From the NCBI GenBank assembly GCA_003168255.1, contig PMSU01000066.1:1-53123 (forward strand): a stretch of 53,123 nucleotides of DNA, in the 5' to 3' direction. The notes under the pieces are model-generated. The model ran no database searches. It was given only the letters and a program-made list of their open reading frames with translations, and had not been told where the DNA came from. This DNA comes from Actinomycetota bacterium (lineage in GTDB: Bacteria; Actinomycetota; Actinomycetes; Streptosporangiales; Streptosporangiaceae). This document shows, one piece after another, positions 25,222 through 34,796 of this stretch (position 1 is the stretch's first letter; each line of letters begins with the position of its first letter). Made by a program: the position numbers and the translations under genes.

Positions 25222-26337
25222 TCACGCATCCGGGTACAAGATGACACCGCGAATGTTCTTACCGGCGATGAGGTCCTCATAACCCTGGTTGACCTGGTCC
25301 AGTGTGTAGGTCGTGGTGATGAGCTCGTCCAGCTTCAGGTCACCCGACTGGTACAGCTCGACCATGCGCGGGATGTCGTGGAACGGGTCGCCGGAGCCGA
25401 ACAGGCTGCCCTGGATGCGCTTCTCGAACAGCGTCAGGAGCGCGCCCGATATCTGGATGGTGTTCTTAGCGGGATCAGCCAGCCCGGTCACCACGACCGT
25501 GCCGCCCTTGCGGATCGCATTGAACGCGCTGGTGACGACCTCGGAGGTCACCACGCCAACCGTGACGATGGCCTTGTCAGCGCCGACTCCCCGGGTCAGC
25601 TGGGTGATCAGCTCCTGCGCCTGCTCAGCGGTCTCGCAGCTGTGCGTGGCGCCAAACTGCTCGGCCGCCTCCCGCTTGTTGGCCAGCGGGTCGATCGCCA
25701 CCACGTTGCGCGCGCCGGCCAGCGCAGCCCCCTGCACCGAGTTGATGCCGATACCGCCGATGCCGTAGATGGCGATGGTGTCGCCGGGCTCGGTGGCGGC
25801 GGCGTGCACCGCGGAGCCGAAGCCAGTCGGCACCCCGCAGCCGATCAGGACGACCTTGTCCAGCGGCAGGTCGTCGTCCACCTTGACGGCCGAGTTCTCC
25901 GAGATGGTGGCGCGCTCGGAGAACGTGCCGAGCATGCACATCCCGCCGATGTCCTCGCCGTTGTGGTGGAACCGGTAGGTGCCGTCGGGCAGCACGCCGT
26001 CCAGGATCGTGGCGCCCATGTCGCACAGGTTGGACTTGCCGGTGGAGCACCACCGGCAGTGGCCGCACACGGGCAGGAACGAGCAGATGACATGATCGCC
26101 GGGCTTCAGCCTGGTGACGCCGGGCCCGACTTCCTCGATAATCCCGGCGCCTTCATGCCCGCCGACGAGGGGAAAGCGGGGCACGATGTCGCCGTGCCGC
26201 AGGTGCTCGTCGGAATGGCACAGGCCCGCGGCCACGTACCGGATCAGTACCTCGCCGGCCTTCGGCCCGTCCAGGTCGATCTCGGTGACCTCGAAATCCT
26301 GACCTGTTCCGCGTAGTACAGCGGCCCTGGTCTTCAT
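25222..26337 (-). CDS. NDMA-dependent (mycofactocin-associated type) alcohol dehydrogenase
   Basis: A 371-residue zinc-dependent medium-chain dehydrogenase. The catalytic zinc site is in AAGLCHSDEHLRHG and GGHEGAGIIEEVG, the structural zinc site is CGHCRWCSTGKSNLC, and the NAD-binding segment is IYGIGGIGINSVQGA. The sequence resembles the actinobacterial family named NDMA-dependent alcohol dehydrogenase, whose members hold NAD tightly and pass electrons to an artificial acceptor in vitro and to mycofactocin in vivo. No mycofactocin genes are in the window. GGGAG lies five bases before the ATG at 26337. The downstream AAA-VWA gene is probably cotranscribed. Confidence 0.88.
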   Translation of the reverse strand: MKTRAAVLRGTGQDFEVTEIDLDGPKAGEVLIRYVAAGLCHSDEHLRHGDIVPRFPLVGGHEGAGIIEEVGPGVTRLKPGDHVICSFLPVCGHCRWCSTGKSNLCDMGATILDGVLPDGTYRFHHNGEDIGGMCMLGTFSERATISENSAVKVDDDLPLDKVVLIGCGVPTGFGSAVHAAATEPGDTIAIYGIGGIGINSVQGAALAGARNVVAIDPLANKREAAEQFGATHSCETAEQAQELITQLTRGVGADKAIVTVGVVTSEVVTSAFNAIRKGGTVVVTGLADPAKNTIQISGALLTLFEKRIQGSLFGSGDPFHDIPRMVELYQSGDLKLDELITTTYTLDQVNQGYEDLIAGKNIRGVILYPDA

Positions 26338-26611
26338 GTGCGCTCCCGGTTCTCAGCCCGCACGGCTGCTGGTTGACGTGCCCTGCTTCCTTGCCGGGCC
26401 CGCAGGCACGGCCGCCAGCGGTGAGGCGGACGGGGTGCGTGCCACGTTCGCCAGCCTAGATCGGCTGCGATCGCTGGACCACCCCCAAACCCGTCACCGC
26501 GCGGCTGCACACGGCAGCACGCTCGTGCTCCTGGTTTACCCCAGTGCGGCCGGGCAGCCCGGGACATCTGCGCCCCGGGCTACCCGGCCACTTAACGTGT
26601 GCTCGCCGGCG

Positions 26612-28828
26612 CTACCCGGTGTACTTGTACTTGTCCTTGCTGGTAACCGGGCTGGGCGCGAAATCCTCCGCGCTGATCTGGATGTTGACGGTGCCAGCCG
26701 CGTGTTTCGGCGTCACGAACGTGCACTTGGTGCTGCTTGCGCAGTTGGCAGTCACCAGGGTCGTCCCGATGACGGCCGCGTCGGCGCCGGCGATCGGCAG
26801 GAAGCCCGTGCCGGTCACCGTGACCGTTGTCCCGCCGGCCGCCTTGCCGCTCTTCGGCGAGATACCGGTCACCGTGGTCGAGAGCAGCTTCGTGGCGTAC
26901 GCCGAGCACATGATCGCGGCAAGCCCTGGATAGAACATGCTGACCGCTCCGCCCGCGCCGATCCCGCTGACTAGCGGACTGCCCAGGCCGCTGGCCATGT
27001 CGTAGCCGGTGGTCGCCGGGAACAGGCCGCCGCCGTACCCGGACGGCGTGTAGTCGTTGTTGCCAGAGGTGACGTCGAAGACGACCTCCGGTTCGTCCGC
27101 GCCACCGGAGTAAATGTAGGAGTGGTCTTCGCCGGCAATGCCCCACAGGCCCTCGGGGTATACGCCGACGTCGCCCGAGGCGTAGTCCGCGCAGAACGGC
27201 GAGTCGTCGATCAGCGCGGCGACGGCCGCCCACAGCGGGGCCGCGGCGCTGGTGCCGCCGATGACTGACCAGCTCCCGCCGTAGTAGATGACATAGCCGG
27301 TCTCAGGGTCGGCATCGGCCGACACGTCAGGCTCCTCGCGTACGTACTTGCCCTCCGCTGTCGGGCAGCCGGAGTTCTTCACCGAGTCGCCGCTGATGAG
27401 ACCGGGGATCGCGGTCTGGTACTGGTAGGACGGCATGCACCATTTAGAGGACACCCCGCCGCCGCCAGCGCCGGCCTGGATGGACGACTCGTTCCACACC
27501 GACTCCTCCGACGATGTGGCCGTGGTGCCACCGACACCGTCCACATAAGGCTGGGCGGCAGGGTCGCCTGCCGACACGTCGGCCTCGTCCTTTCCGGACC
27601 GCAGACAGCCGGTCGACCCGGTGTCACCCGCCGCCGCGAAGACGGTCTGGCCTTGCGAGTTGGCCTGCGCGAACACGGTTTGCTCGTCGCTGGTCAGCGT
27701 CGAGTCGGTGAGCAGCTCGCACGTTCCCCAGGAGGTGGAGATGACCTGGTCCTTGTCGGCCGTGATGATCGCGTTGTAGTTGTCGTAGATATCGGCGTCG
27801 CCGCCGTTAGGCGCCTGGTAGACGTCGAGCGCGACGTCAGGGGCCAGCCCGAGGACGTCCTCGATGTCCAGCGCCGCCTCGCCCGAGCCCTTGCCGGTGC
27901 CCGCGCCGCCGTCGGTCTTCTTGTAAGTGATCGAGGTGGTCACCTTGTAGCAGCTCTTGTACTTGCTGATGTCGCTGGTCGAATTGGGCTCAAGCTCGAA
28001 CAGCGCGACGCGCACGCCCGACCCCAGGTCGCCCAGTCCGTAGAGGGGCGACATCAGGTAATAGTTGGCCAGCTCGTCCGCGGTGTAGGCACCATCTTCC
28101 TCGGCCGTTTCCGAGGCGGCGGCGCACGGCTTCGGCCCGGACGCGCTCGGGTGCGCGAGCGGCCGGCCTCCCGTACCGCGATGCACGCCAGCCGGCCGAG
28201 ACGATGGCCGGACGAGCATGCTCTGCTCCCGGGTGAAGTTGTTGAGCCCGAGCACCCCTGAGACGTAGCGCGCGACCGCGCCAGAGATCTTGGGCGCCGC
28301 CGTGTTCGTGTAGGCGACCCGGCCGCCCGCCAGCCGGTACCTGACCAGCGAGGTGCCGAACGCGCGCTCGACGGCTGCCGCCGACGCGGTGACCGGGATG
28401 GACAGCCGGTTGGACGTGATCTGACCCGGCACCAGGCCAGCCTCGCGCAGTGCGGTCCGCACGGCCGCGACTGTCGCCAGCGTCTGCCCGAACCGCGGGC
28501 CAAACTGCCCGGCACGCAGGAACTGATGGAATAGCGGGGACTGGCGGTTCGACAGGCCCGCGAGGAAAGAGGTCAGCGTCGCGGGATCACGGACCTTGAG
28601 GGTCACGTCTAGATGGAGCTTGCTGGTGGGGGCAACCGCCCCGAGTTTTACGGCGCCCCGCGGTAGTGCCGGAGCATCCGATGGGAGCCGCACCGCTGCG
28701 TTCGTTACCCGCGTCGCCGCGGTGTTTCTGAGTGGCTGCGCCCCAGACGGCGTCGCCGACGCCAGGACACCGCTCAACCCGAGAGCACCAGCTGTGCCGA
28801 GAGCTAAAACCCGCCTGCCAACCTTCAT
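26612..28828 (-). CDS. S53 family (sedolisin/kumamolisin) serine-carboxyl peptidase with IPT/TIG domain
   Basis: A 738-residue secreted peptidase. After a signal peptide (about 1-31) comes a pro-kumamolisin activation domain (about 60-210) and then the S53 catalytic domain. The catalytic residues are Glu317 and Asp321 (GEAALDIED), Asp402 in AAAGDTGSTGC and Ser527 in GGTSAAAPLW. The calcium-site region GYDMASGLGSPLV follows. An IPT/TIG Ig-like domain (about 655-738, TVTGISPKSGKAAGGTTVTVTG) ends the protein. These enzymes self-activate and cleave proteins at acid pH outside the cell. The ATG at 28828 follows AAGGGGATTAC. Upstream is AT-rich DNA with a short palindrome at 28937-28950. Confidence 0.93.
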   Translation of the reverse strand: MKVGRRVLALGTAGALGLSGVLASATPSGAQPLRNTAATRVTNAAVRLPSDAPALPRGAVKLGAVAPTSKLHLDVTLKVRDPATLTSFLAGLSNRQSPLFHQFLRAGQFGPRFGQTLATVAAVRTALREAGLVPGQITSNRLSIPVTASAAAVERAFGTSLVRYRLAGGRVAYTNTAAPKISGAVARYVSGVLGLNNFTREQSMLVRPSSRPAGVHRGTGGRPLAHPSASGPKPCAAASETAEEDGAYTADELANYYLMSPLYGLGDLGSGVRVALFELEPNSTSDISKYKSCYKVTTSITYKKTDGGAGTGKGSGEAALDIEDVLGLAPDVALDVYQAPNGGDADIYDNYNAIITADKDQVISTSWGTCELLTDSTLTSDEQTVFAQANSQGQTVFAAAGDTGSTGCLRSGKDEADVSAGDPAAQPYVDGVGGTTATSSEESVWNESSIQAGAGGGGVSSKWCMPSYQYQTAIPGLISGDSVKNSGCPTAEGKYVREEPDVSADADPETGYVIYYGGSWSVIGGTSAAAPLWAAVAALIDDSPFCADYASGDVGVYPEGLWGIAGEDHSYIYSGGADEPEVVFDVTSGNNDYTPSGYGGGLFPATTGYDMASGLGSPLVSGIGAGGAVSMFYPGLAAIMCSAYATKLLSTTVTGISPKSGKAAGGTTVTVTGTGFLPIAGADAAVIGTTLVTANCASSTKCTFVTPKHAAGTVNIQISAEDFAPSPVTSKDKYKYTG

Positions 28829-28936
28829 GTAATCCCCTTCAGACAAGCTCGTGTGCCCTAGGCCGAGATCCAGGCATAGGGCCAAGCCGCCACGTATCGC
28901 CTACTGACAGGCAAAGCCTCGCATAAGGTATATTTT

Positions 28937-28950
28937 TGGTCAATAGACCA
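28937..28950. promoter_or_regulatory. TGGTC-GACCA palindrome upstream of the S53 gene
   Basis: TGGTC and GACCA flank a 4-base AATA spacer within a T-run/A-run context, about 110 bp before the S53 start. TTGACC on the peptidase strand overlaps it and could be a -35 element. The arms resemble GntR-type (DasR-like) half sites, but the spacer is longer than in that consensus. Confidence 0.35.
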
Positions 28951-29426
28951 TAAAATCTAACCGGACTGAACGTCCGCCCGCCAGTATCTAACGGTGACTC
29001 GCAGTGCCATGCCATGAACTGCATGCAGCGGTGGCTGATGACGCCTACTGGCGGCCGCGTCAATTCCGGAGACCGTTTTCCCAGCGGCGTGAAACATGCT
29101 CGTACGGCCGGGCCGCCATGCGTCACGCGGACCTCGACTGACCGGCCAGCTAACGATGCCCGCTGACCACCCAGGAGGCGGCAGACCATCTAAGCATCTC
29201 GAGCCCGACGCCTGTCCGGTTGCTGGAAAGCGGTACGGGTGCGGCACCGCTGAAGTGAGCCGCCTGTCGCAGCCGATAGCGCATTAGCCAGTCCCGCGAC
29301 GTCATCCCAAGTCGCATAGGGTGCATTCGGGACGAATCGTACCCCGGCCGGGTAGCTATGCAGGCGCCCGGCGATGTGAATGTGAAATTACCCCCCAGTG
29401 GTGGTAGGCCATGCCGCATTCATTTT

Positions 29427-29485
29427 GGCGGACGGACGGGCGGGCGGACGGACGGAAGGACGGGGGGACGGGCGGGCGGACGGGC
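29427..29485. repeat. G-rich GGAC/GGGC tetranucleotide tract
   Basis: About 59 bp of imperfect GGAC and GGGC units on the + strand, with G-runs of two to six. It lies in non-coding DNA. Slippage or G-quadruplex formation is possible; no gene reads through it credibly. Confidence 0.7.
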
Positions 29486-29976
29486 CTGGCCGGCCCACGT
29501 CAGCAGCCGCCGCCAGGCGGGTGAGGATGTCAGCAGGAGGGGCCCGGAAGAACTCGCGCCGTAGGCTGACGAGGTTAATCCGCCACGCCCTAGCTGAACT
29601 CGAATGCGGAGACCCTGAGGCAACTACGTCCATGACTAAGACGCCGCGGAGCACTCGCGCGATGACATGGTCAGGTCTCAAAACGCCATACTGCGCAACG
29701 ATCGGAACTCGTTATTTCTCGGTGCCGCGGTTGGTCTCTGCTAGCGCGAAGATGTCCCCAGCGTGGGGCCGACAGGGTCGCCCTGCTCGTCCACGCGACT
29801 GCGAGTCAGCTCCAAGGCTGGCCTCAGCTCAGGTTCCAGAAGCCGGTCCGCCAGTTGATGGAGCGGCGACCGTCCAGCTGTCCGGCAGTGAAGCTTTCGG
29901 CACTCTTGACGTGGAGCCTCAGCTAGGTGGATGATCTTGTGATCGGCGCCCTGGGGTAACCGGAGGTTTTTACTCT

Positions 29977-31095
29977 ATGCGGATCACTGGCAAGAGGTGG
30001 CGGGAGTTAGGCGCGCGCAAAGGCACGGGCAGAATCTTCAGGGTCTTAATTATTCTTGGCATCTCGGGAGCCTTCTCTGTTGTTCCACTTTTTCTTCTCT
30101 ATGATAACTTCCAAAGTTCGGCTGGATTTCAGCCGCTGGATAACGAGACTAATCTCCAGTCGCCAGCAGTGGCTAATTACTACGGCAATCCTGTAGAAGT
30201 CTATTCGGCTGCGCCTAGCGCTCTTTGCGTTACCTTCGGCTTTCTTACCTTAGACCCCGGGACTTCCTATGCTAATTTCTCCATCCTTGTAGGGGTTACT
30301 AAGTACGGAAAGGCGGAATTTACACGTAAACATCTGGGTCCCGACAACACTGTATTGCTCGTTATTTCGAGTAAGGTCGGGCTAAGCACTATTACCATTC
30401 CTATACAAGTCTCCACCTTGGCGGACGGTAGTATAAGCTCCTGCGGCGGCAGCGCCAAGATAGATCTCGCGGGCCTACTTCCGGCTGCGGGATTTCGGGC
30501 CAATCAGAATATCTTCGTGTTGGGGCAGCCCAGGTCATTCCCCGATGACTGGTATGAGCTAAAAGACACGATTGCCGCATATACCGCTTCGTGCGCCACT
30601 GTGCAGAACCAATTTAGCTGTCGACCATACCTAGAAAACAGGGTGTCCTCGTCTGTAATCATGATGACGCGGGATGAGGATTTTCTGACGAGTGTGCGAA
30701 TTGATCCCCCGGCTGCGCCGCCGTCTATGCCATCTCCTTTTGAGTTCGTTATACACCGCCCGCTATCTACGATAATATATACCTACTGGGTGGCCGCTAT
30801 GCCATTCCTGCTCTTGGCAAGTGTGATCCTTTTCTATACCTTCGGAAAAGGTAAGGCCGAGAAAAAGGCTCCCGCGTTTTATGAAGTCGCCTTCGGGGTT
30901 GCCGCGACTGTGGTGGCCATACTTCCTTTGCGAATAGTCCTCGTACCCAGTTCACTTCCTAGTCTTACCCGACTTGATCTGGTGTTCAGCACGGGGGTTA
31001 CCCTTTTGGTCGGCTTGTCAGTTGCCTACATATCCGTCGGTGCAGCAAAACGTAAACCGGACGATCCAGATAACCAGCCAGGCGTGACCGGGTGA
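29977..31095 (+). CDS. DUF4436-like membrane protein, AT-richer than its neighbours
   Basis: A 372-residue protein with one N-terminal membrane segment (about 22-42), an extracytoplasmic domain of about 220 residues, and three C-terminal hydrophobic segments (about 268-290, 300-320, 332-352). This layout, and the SFEF-like SPFEFVIHRPLSTIIYTYWVAAMPFLL segment entering the membrane, fit the DUF4436 family of mycobacteria and relatives. Codon use is strikingly different: many codons end in A or T (for example TAT, AAT, TCT, ATA), against almost none in adjacent genes. This suggests recent transfer from a lower-GC source, or relaxed expression. It stands alone after the 1.1-kb empty stretch. Function unknown. 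Confidence 0.75.
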   Translation: MRITGKRWRELGARKGTGRIFRVLIILGISGAFSVVPLFLLYDNFQSSAGFQPLDNETNLQSPAVANYYGNPVEVYSAAPSALCVTFGFLTLDPGTSYANFSILVGVTKYGKAEFTRKHLGPDNTVLLVISSKVGLSTITIPIQVSTLADGSISSCGGSAKIDLAGLLPAAGFRANQNIFVLGQPRSFPDDWYELKDTIAAYTASCATVQNQFSCRPYLENRVSSSVIMMTRDEDFLTSVRIDPPAAPPSMPSPFEFVIHRPLSTIIYTYWVAAMPFLLLASVILFYTFGKGKAEKKAPAFYEVAFGVAATVVAILPLRIVLVPSSLPSLTRLDLVFSTGVTLLVGLSVAYISVGAAKRKPDDPDNQPGVTG

Positions 31096-31141
31096 ATCGG
31101 ATGAGTTCCTCCTGGAGGTGTGCCCTGCCAGACGGGACCCG

Positions 31142-31748
31142 CTACCAGGCGATCGCCGCCTCGATCGCCCGCCCGTCGGTCAGCTGCGTCACCTGCCCTG
31201 TCGCGACATCAAACCTGGCCAGCCGCGTAGTCCCGGGATGCGGGTCGTACTCGACCAGCAGGTAACGGCCGGTGGGGCCGGCGGCGATGGCGGCCTCCCT
31301 GCCCTGCGACCCGGGGAAGCTGCATACCAGGCGAGCCTGGCCGGTAGCGAGGTCCAGGGCCGGGAGTTGCCAGTTGTTCGCGAGCGGCTTGTCGTGCTTG
31401 ACGGGGTAAGTGGTGAAGTACACCGTCTTGCCGTCCCGGGCAATGTCGAGACCTCCGAGGATGGTCGACGAGCCGAACTCACCGTTGTGTGGCCCCGACG
31501 CGTCCCCGCTTTAGCATGCTGCCCGGCGCGGCATTGGTGCGCGCAACCCAGTCGTGGAATGCGACGCTGCGTCCGTCGGCGCTGAGCGATACGTCACCGC
31601 TGAGCGATACGTCACCGCTCCCCGTTAGGGATAGGTTCCCGGTGCCCGTCCCGTTCTCGAAGGTCCACCGCCTCATCTGCCCGGTGCTGGCATTCACCAC
31701 GGCCAGGTAGGCCCGGTGCGGCCGGAATTCGGCGGCCGGCCCCCGGGC
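31142..31748 (-). pseudogene. WD40/TolB-like beta-propeller protein remnant
   Basis: Two frames carry consecutive propeller-like pieces. The first reads AYLAVVNASTGQMRRWTFEN and SLSADGRSVAFHDWV and ends in a stop near 31479. The second reads STILGGLDIARDGKTVYFTTYP, LDLATGQARLVC and FDVATGQVTQLTDGR, and ends at 31142. An in-frame stop just upstream of 31748 and no start or signal sequence show that the 5' part is also missing. Intact relatives in actinobacteria are membrane-anchored propellers. An 18-bp tandem duplication (31583-31618) inside the first piece duplicates SGDVSL without breaking the frame. Confidence 0.65.
31583..31618. repeat. 18-bp exact tandem duplication
   Basis: TGAGCGATACGTCACCGC occurs twice back to back at 31583-31600 and 31601-31618. 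It lies within the propeller remnant and adds six residues. It looks like recent slippage. Confidence 0.9.
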
Positions 31749-31928
31749 CTAGCCGCGCCGCCGCGTCATAGGCGATTGTCCGGCCCGTTCCCGATGACCG
31801 CCATGTCCCAGCGGGCGATTACCTGCGCCCGCCTCGGTCGAACACTCGAACGGTAACGCCAAGTACCCTCTTATTCTGCCCGTGAAGGGACTAACCACGC
31901 CGCAGCCGATAACAGAGAGTGATGTCTG

Positions 31929-32643
31929 ATGGTCTCGTTGATCCGCACCGACGACGTGCCGCCCGAGCAGCGGTGCGAGGCCTGGCGGCGGGTGGTATGC
32001 GACACGCTCGGCCCGCTCGACATGCGCAGTGACCCGGATGCGCCGCTGTCGGGCCAGCTTGGCGCGTCCAGGACGGCAGGGTCGCCATGCTGCACCCCGG
32101 CGAGCTCGCCATCTACGACTTCTGCCGGCCGTACGAGCTGGAATACCGGTCGGCCGTCCAGCTCGCCGTCTTCACGTTTCCGCAGGCGCTGCTGCCCTTC
32201 TCCGTCGACAATGTCGCGGCGCTCACCGCCATCTCGATGTCCGGGGATCACGGGACCAGCGCCATCCTGCCGTCCCTGCTACGCCGGGTTGCCGTGGATC
32301 TGGACTCCTTTCCTCCCGCCAGCGCCGCCCGGCTCTCGACGGTGGTGCTTGATGTGATTACGACGGCCATTGCCGAACGGATCGATCAGGACGCCGCGCT
32401 GGCACCGCAGGCGCAGCGGCGGACCTTGCTGCTGCGCATCCATGCCTTCATCGAGCAGCACCTTGCCGACCCGGACCTGTCTCCGTCCGTGATCGCGGCC
32501 GCTCATCACATGTCCTCCCGGTACCTGCACCGGCTGTTCGCCCTGGACAACACGACGGTGGCTGGCTGGATCCGGCAGCGCAGGCTTGAGCGGTGCCGCA
32601 AGGACCTGACCGATCCGTTCCTGCGCATGCTGCCAGTGAGCTT
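31929..32643 (+). pseudogene. AraC-family transcriptional regulator remnant
   Basis: The N-terminal piece from the ATG at 31929 (MVSLIRTDDVPPEQRCEAWRR) belongs to the AraC/AraC_binding_2 group. It loses frame near 32065-32085, where about 40 residues of the sensor domain also seem missing (QLGA joined to QDGRVAMLHPGELAIYDF). The second piece keeps the rest of the sensor domain and the first helix-turn-helix (LSPSVIAAAHHMSSRYLHRLF). It then breaks after CRKDLTDPFLRM, so the second helix-turn-helix (expected GFTDAAHFSRVF) is absent. The open frame runs on into unrelated DNA antisense to the next gene. It cannot bind DNA normally. Confidence 0.75.
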
Positions 32644-32731
32644 GGTTTCTTCGACTCGATGGCCACCACTGGGAGCCGCTGTGCCTCCAGGAACCCGCCA
32701 GCTAGCTCGCGACTCCCTGCAGCGATTTGGG

Positions 32732-33396
32732 CTACCAGGTTCCGGTCGAGACGATGCTGCTTGGATTCGCCGGAACGATCTTCAAACTCGAGAGACCCGA
32801 CGTCGAGTTGCATGCGGTAGTGACAGCGGGAAACAGCTGTCCTATCCGGAGCGCGAGGCTGGCCGTCGGTGCGTACGAACCGGTCACCGTGCCCGTCCCG
32901 GGCGGGTTGGGCAGCCTGATGGCCAGCCGGTTGCCCGACCCGGTCCTGATCCGCATGGTAGTGAAACCCACGTTCGACTGGTTGATGGTGCCGGACGGCA
33001 ACCAGGAGACGTCGCCATCCACGTTGGCGCTACTGAAGTGGATCACTTCAAACGGGGGAGAGGAAGTAGGAGCCGCGAACCAGTTGGCGCATGCGTTGGC
33101 ACCCGCCGCCTGCGCCGTGATGCCCTTGGCGACGTAGCTGCCCGAGGTCGGGACGGGCGTGCCTCCGGTGCATCCGGTGAACGTGACTTTATCCCCATCT
33201 CGACGCTGGTCGCCGTGCCGACAGTCTTGAGCGCGGGGCTGAAGGTGATGCTGCCCGTCCACCCGGCGTTGCAGGTGGGTGACCCGGTGCCGGTTACTTG
33301 AGATATCGCCGCCGCCGGGCCGGCCGGGGCGAACAGAAGTGCTCCCGCCGGAGCCGCGGCTGCTGCGATGACGATGGCTAGTCTGCTGAGCCTCAT
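32732..33396 (-). pseudogene. Secreted protein of unknown function, single frameshift
   Basis: The start at 33396 has GGGGAGAGG upstream and encodes a clear signal peptide (about 1-28, IVIAAAAAPAGALLFAPAGPAAA) followed by QVTGTGSPTCNAGWTGSITFSPALK. The frame is lost near 33195, in a GGGG run, and the similarity-like pattern resumes in another frame at DKVTFTGCTGG and runs to NPSSIVSTGTW at 32732. The two pieces together would give about 220 residues with several Cys. A one-base indel is enough to explain it, so a sequencing error or a very recent mutation is possible. I do not recognise the family with certainty. Confidence 0.6.
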
Positions 33397-33503
33397 GATG
33401 CCTCTCCCCGGAACTCCCACGCCGTGATCACGCCACCCAGCCCGGTCGATCCGGGCCTACCTCTTGACGCTGACACGAAATCGGAGTTAATGTCCATATA
33501 TCG

Positions 33504-33524
33504 GTAATAGGAAAGTTTCTTTAC
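33504..33524. promoter_or_regulatory. GAAAGTTTC-centred dyad upstream of the chitinase
   Basis: GAAAGTTTC (33511-33519) is flanked by GTAA and TTAC, about 20-40 bp before the chitinase start, in an AT-rich stretch. Similar GAAA-TTTC dyads occur upstream of glycosyl hydrolase genes in actinobacteria, so it may be a repressor site for a sugar regulator. This is by resemblance only. Confidence 0.4.
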
Positions 33525-33543
33525 AGATACAAGGGAACCCCGC

Positions 33544-34587
33544 ATGAGAGCACGCACCCCGCTCAAGGCGGCGCTGGCCGCCACGGCCACCGCGGTGGCC
33601 ACGATCGGCATGACCGCGGCCGGCGCCGGTACCGCGTATGCCGCCGCGACCCCCCTGCCGGCCCACGTCTTCGCGCCGTACTTCGAGGCGTACAACGGTG
33701 ACAACCCCGTCACCCTGTCCCAGGAGTCCGGTGCCAAGTACCTGGTCTTCGCGTTCATCCAGACCGCCAAGGCCGGGTCGTGCACGGCGTACTGGAACGG
33801 CGACACCAGCCAGCCGCTCACCTCGGCCACGTTCGGCAGCGATATCGCCACGATCCAGGCCGACGGCGGCAACGTCATCCCGTCGTTCGGCGGCTACAGC
33901 GCGGATTCCACCGGTACCGACATCGCAGACAGCTGCACCAGCGTCAGCAAGATCGCCAAGGTGTACGAGAAGGTCATCACCACCTACAACGTCCCCCGGA
34001 TCGACCTGGACATCGAAGCGAACTCACTTACCGACACCGCCGGGATCAACCGCCGCAACGAGGCAGTCGCGCAGGTCGAGTCCTGGGCAGCGGCCAGCGG
34101 CCGCAGCATCCAGTTCTCCTACACCATGCCGAGCACCACCACCGGCATGGACTCCCACGACACGGCCGTGATCACGAACGCGATCGCTGACGGTGCCACG
34201 GTCAGCGTGGTGAACCTGATGACGTTCGACTACTACCTCGGCACCAAGCAGGAGATGGCCACCGACACCGAGACCGCCGGCGCGGATCTGCACAGCCAGC
34301 TACAGACCCTGTACCCGGCTGAGTCCTCGGCGCAGCTGTGGGCCATGACCGGCGTCACCGAGATGCCCGGCATCGATGACTACGGTGCGAAGGAAACTAT
34401 GACCAAGGCCGACGCGGCCACCGTGCTGAACTGGGCCCAGAGCAACGGGATCGCCACCCTGTCCTTCTGGGCACTGCAACGGGACAACGGCGGCTGCCCC
34501 GGCACCAAGGGCGCAGGCAGCTGTTCCGGGATCAAGCAGCCGACCTGGTACTTCAGCAACACCTTCGAGCCCTTCACTAGCAGCTAG
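33544..34587 (+). CDS. Secreted GH18 chitinase
   Basis: A 347-residue protein. The signal peptide covers about 1-34 and ends TAYAAA. The rest is a GH18 barrel: SFGGYS (strand 3), the catalytic RIDLDIE with Asp154, Asp156 and Glu158, the product-site SYTMPS, NLMTFDYY and the last barrel strand LSFWALQRDNGGC. No chitin-binding domain is present. It resembles the actinobacterial chitinase group related to ChiC/ChiD-type catalytic domains. It would hydrolyse chitin outside the cell. The ATG at 33544 follows AAGGGAACC. It is divergent from the frameshifted secreted protein. Confidence 0.92.
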   Translation: MRARTPLKAALAATATAVATIGMTAAGAGTAYAAATPLPAHVFAPYFEAYNGDNPVTLSQESGAKYLVFAFIQTAKAGSCTAYWNGDTSQPLTSATFGSDIATIQADGGNVIPSFGGYSADSTGTDIADSCTSVSKIAKVYEKVITTYNVPRIDLDIEANSLTDTAGINRRNEAVAQVESWAAASGRSIQFSYTMPSTTTGMDSHDTAVITNAIADGATVSVVNLMTFDYYLGTKQEMATDTETAGADLHSQLQTLYPAESSAQLWAMTGVTEMPGIDDYGAKETMTKADAATVLNWAQSNGIATLSFWALQRDNGGCPGTKGAGSCSGIKQPTWYFSNTFEPFTSS

Positions 34588-34796
34588 CTCAGCCGGTGGG
34601 TCGCCGAGCCACGGCTTGGCGATATGTTTCGGAGCTTCGGATTCGGGCAGCGCGGCTTACCTCCGCTATTTGTTCTCCGTGAGCAGGTCGGCCGTGGTGA
34701 GAGCGAGCGATACGGTGCTACCGAAGTCGCGCCGGGTTAACCCCCGGGTCCGGGTTGTCTGGCGCTCGCGCGATCGGGTGTAGGCGGGTATGACGG

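Larger units (their letters stand above)
28829..29976. other. 1.1-kb intergenic region without a convincing gene
   Basis: The right end leads into the DUF4436-like gene and the left holds the S53 gene's promoter region. Readable frames of up to 178 codons exist but are Arg/Gly/Pro-rich, lack family features and overlap on both strands, so I do not call them. A G-rich tetranucleotide tract occupies 29427-29485. AT content rises toward 28930 and again past 29700. Confidence 0.5.

Noticed and set aside
24571..26316. 581-codon open frame on the + strand
   Set aside because: It is antisense to the alcohol dehydrogenase and AAA-VWA genes, which have complete motifs and good starts; high GC explains the open frame.
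29398..29934. 178-codon frame in the empty region
   Set aside because: It reads through a tetranucleotide repeat, has no family features and is matched by an equally open frame on the other strand.
32644..33301. C-terminal extension of the AraC frame
   Set aside because: It is antisense to the secreted protein gene and lacks AraC features; it is read-through after the break.
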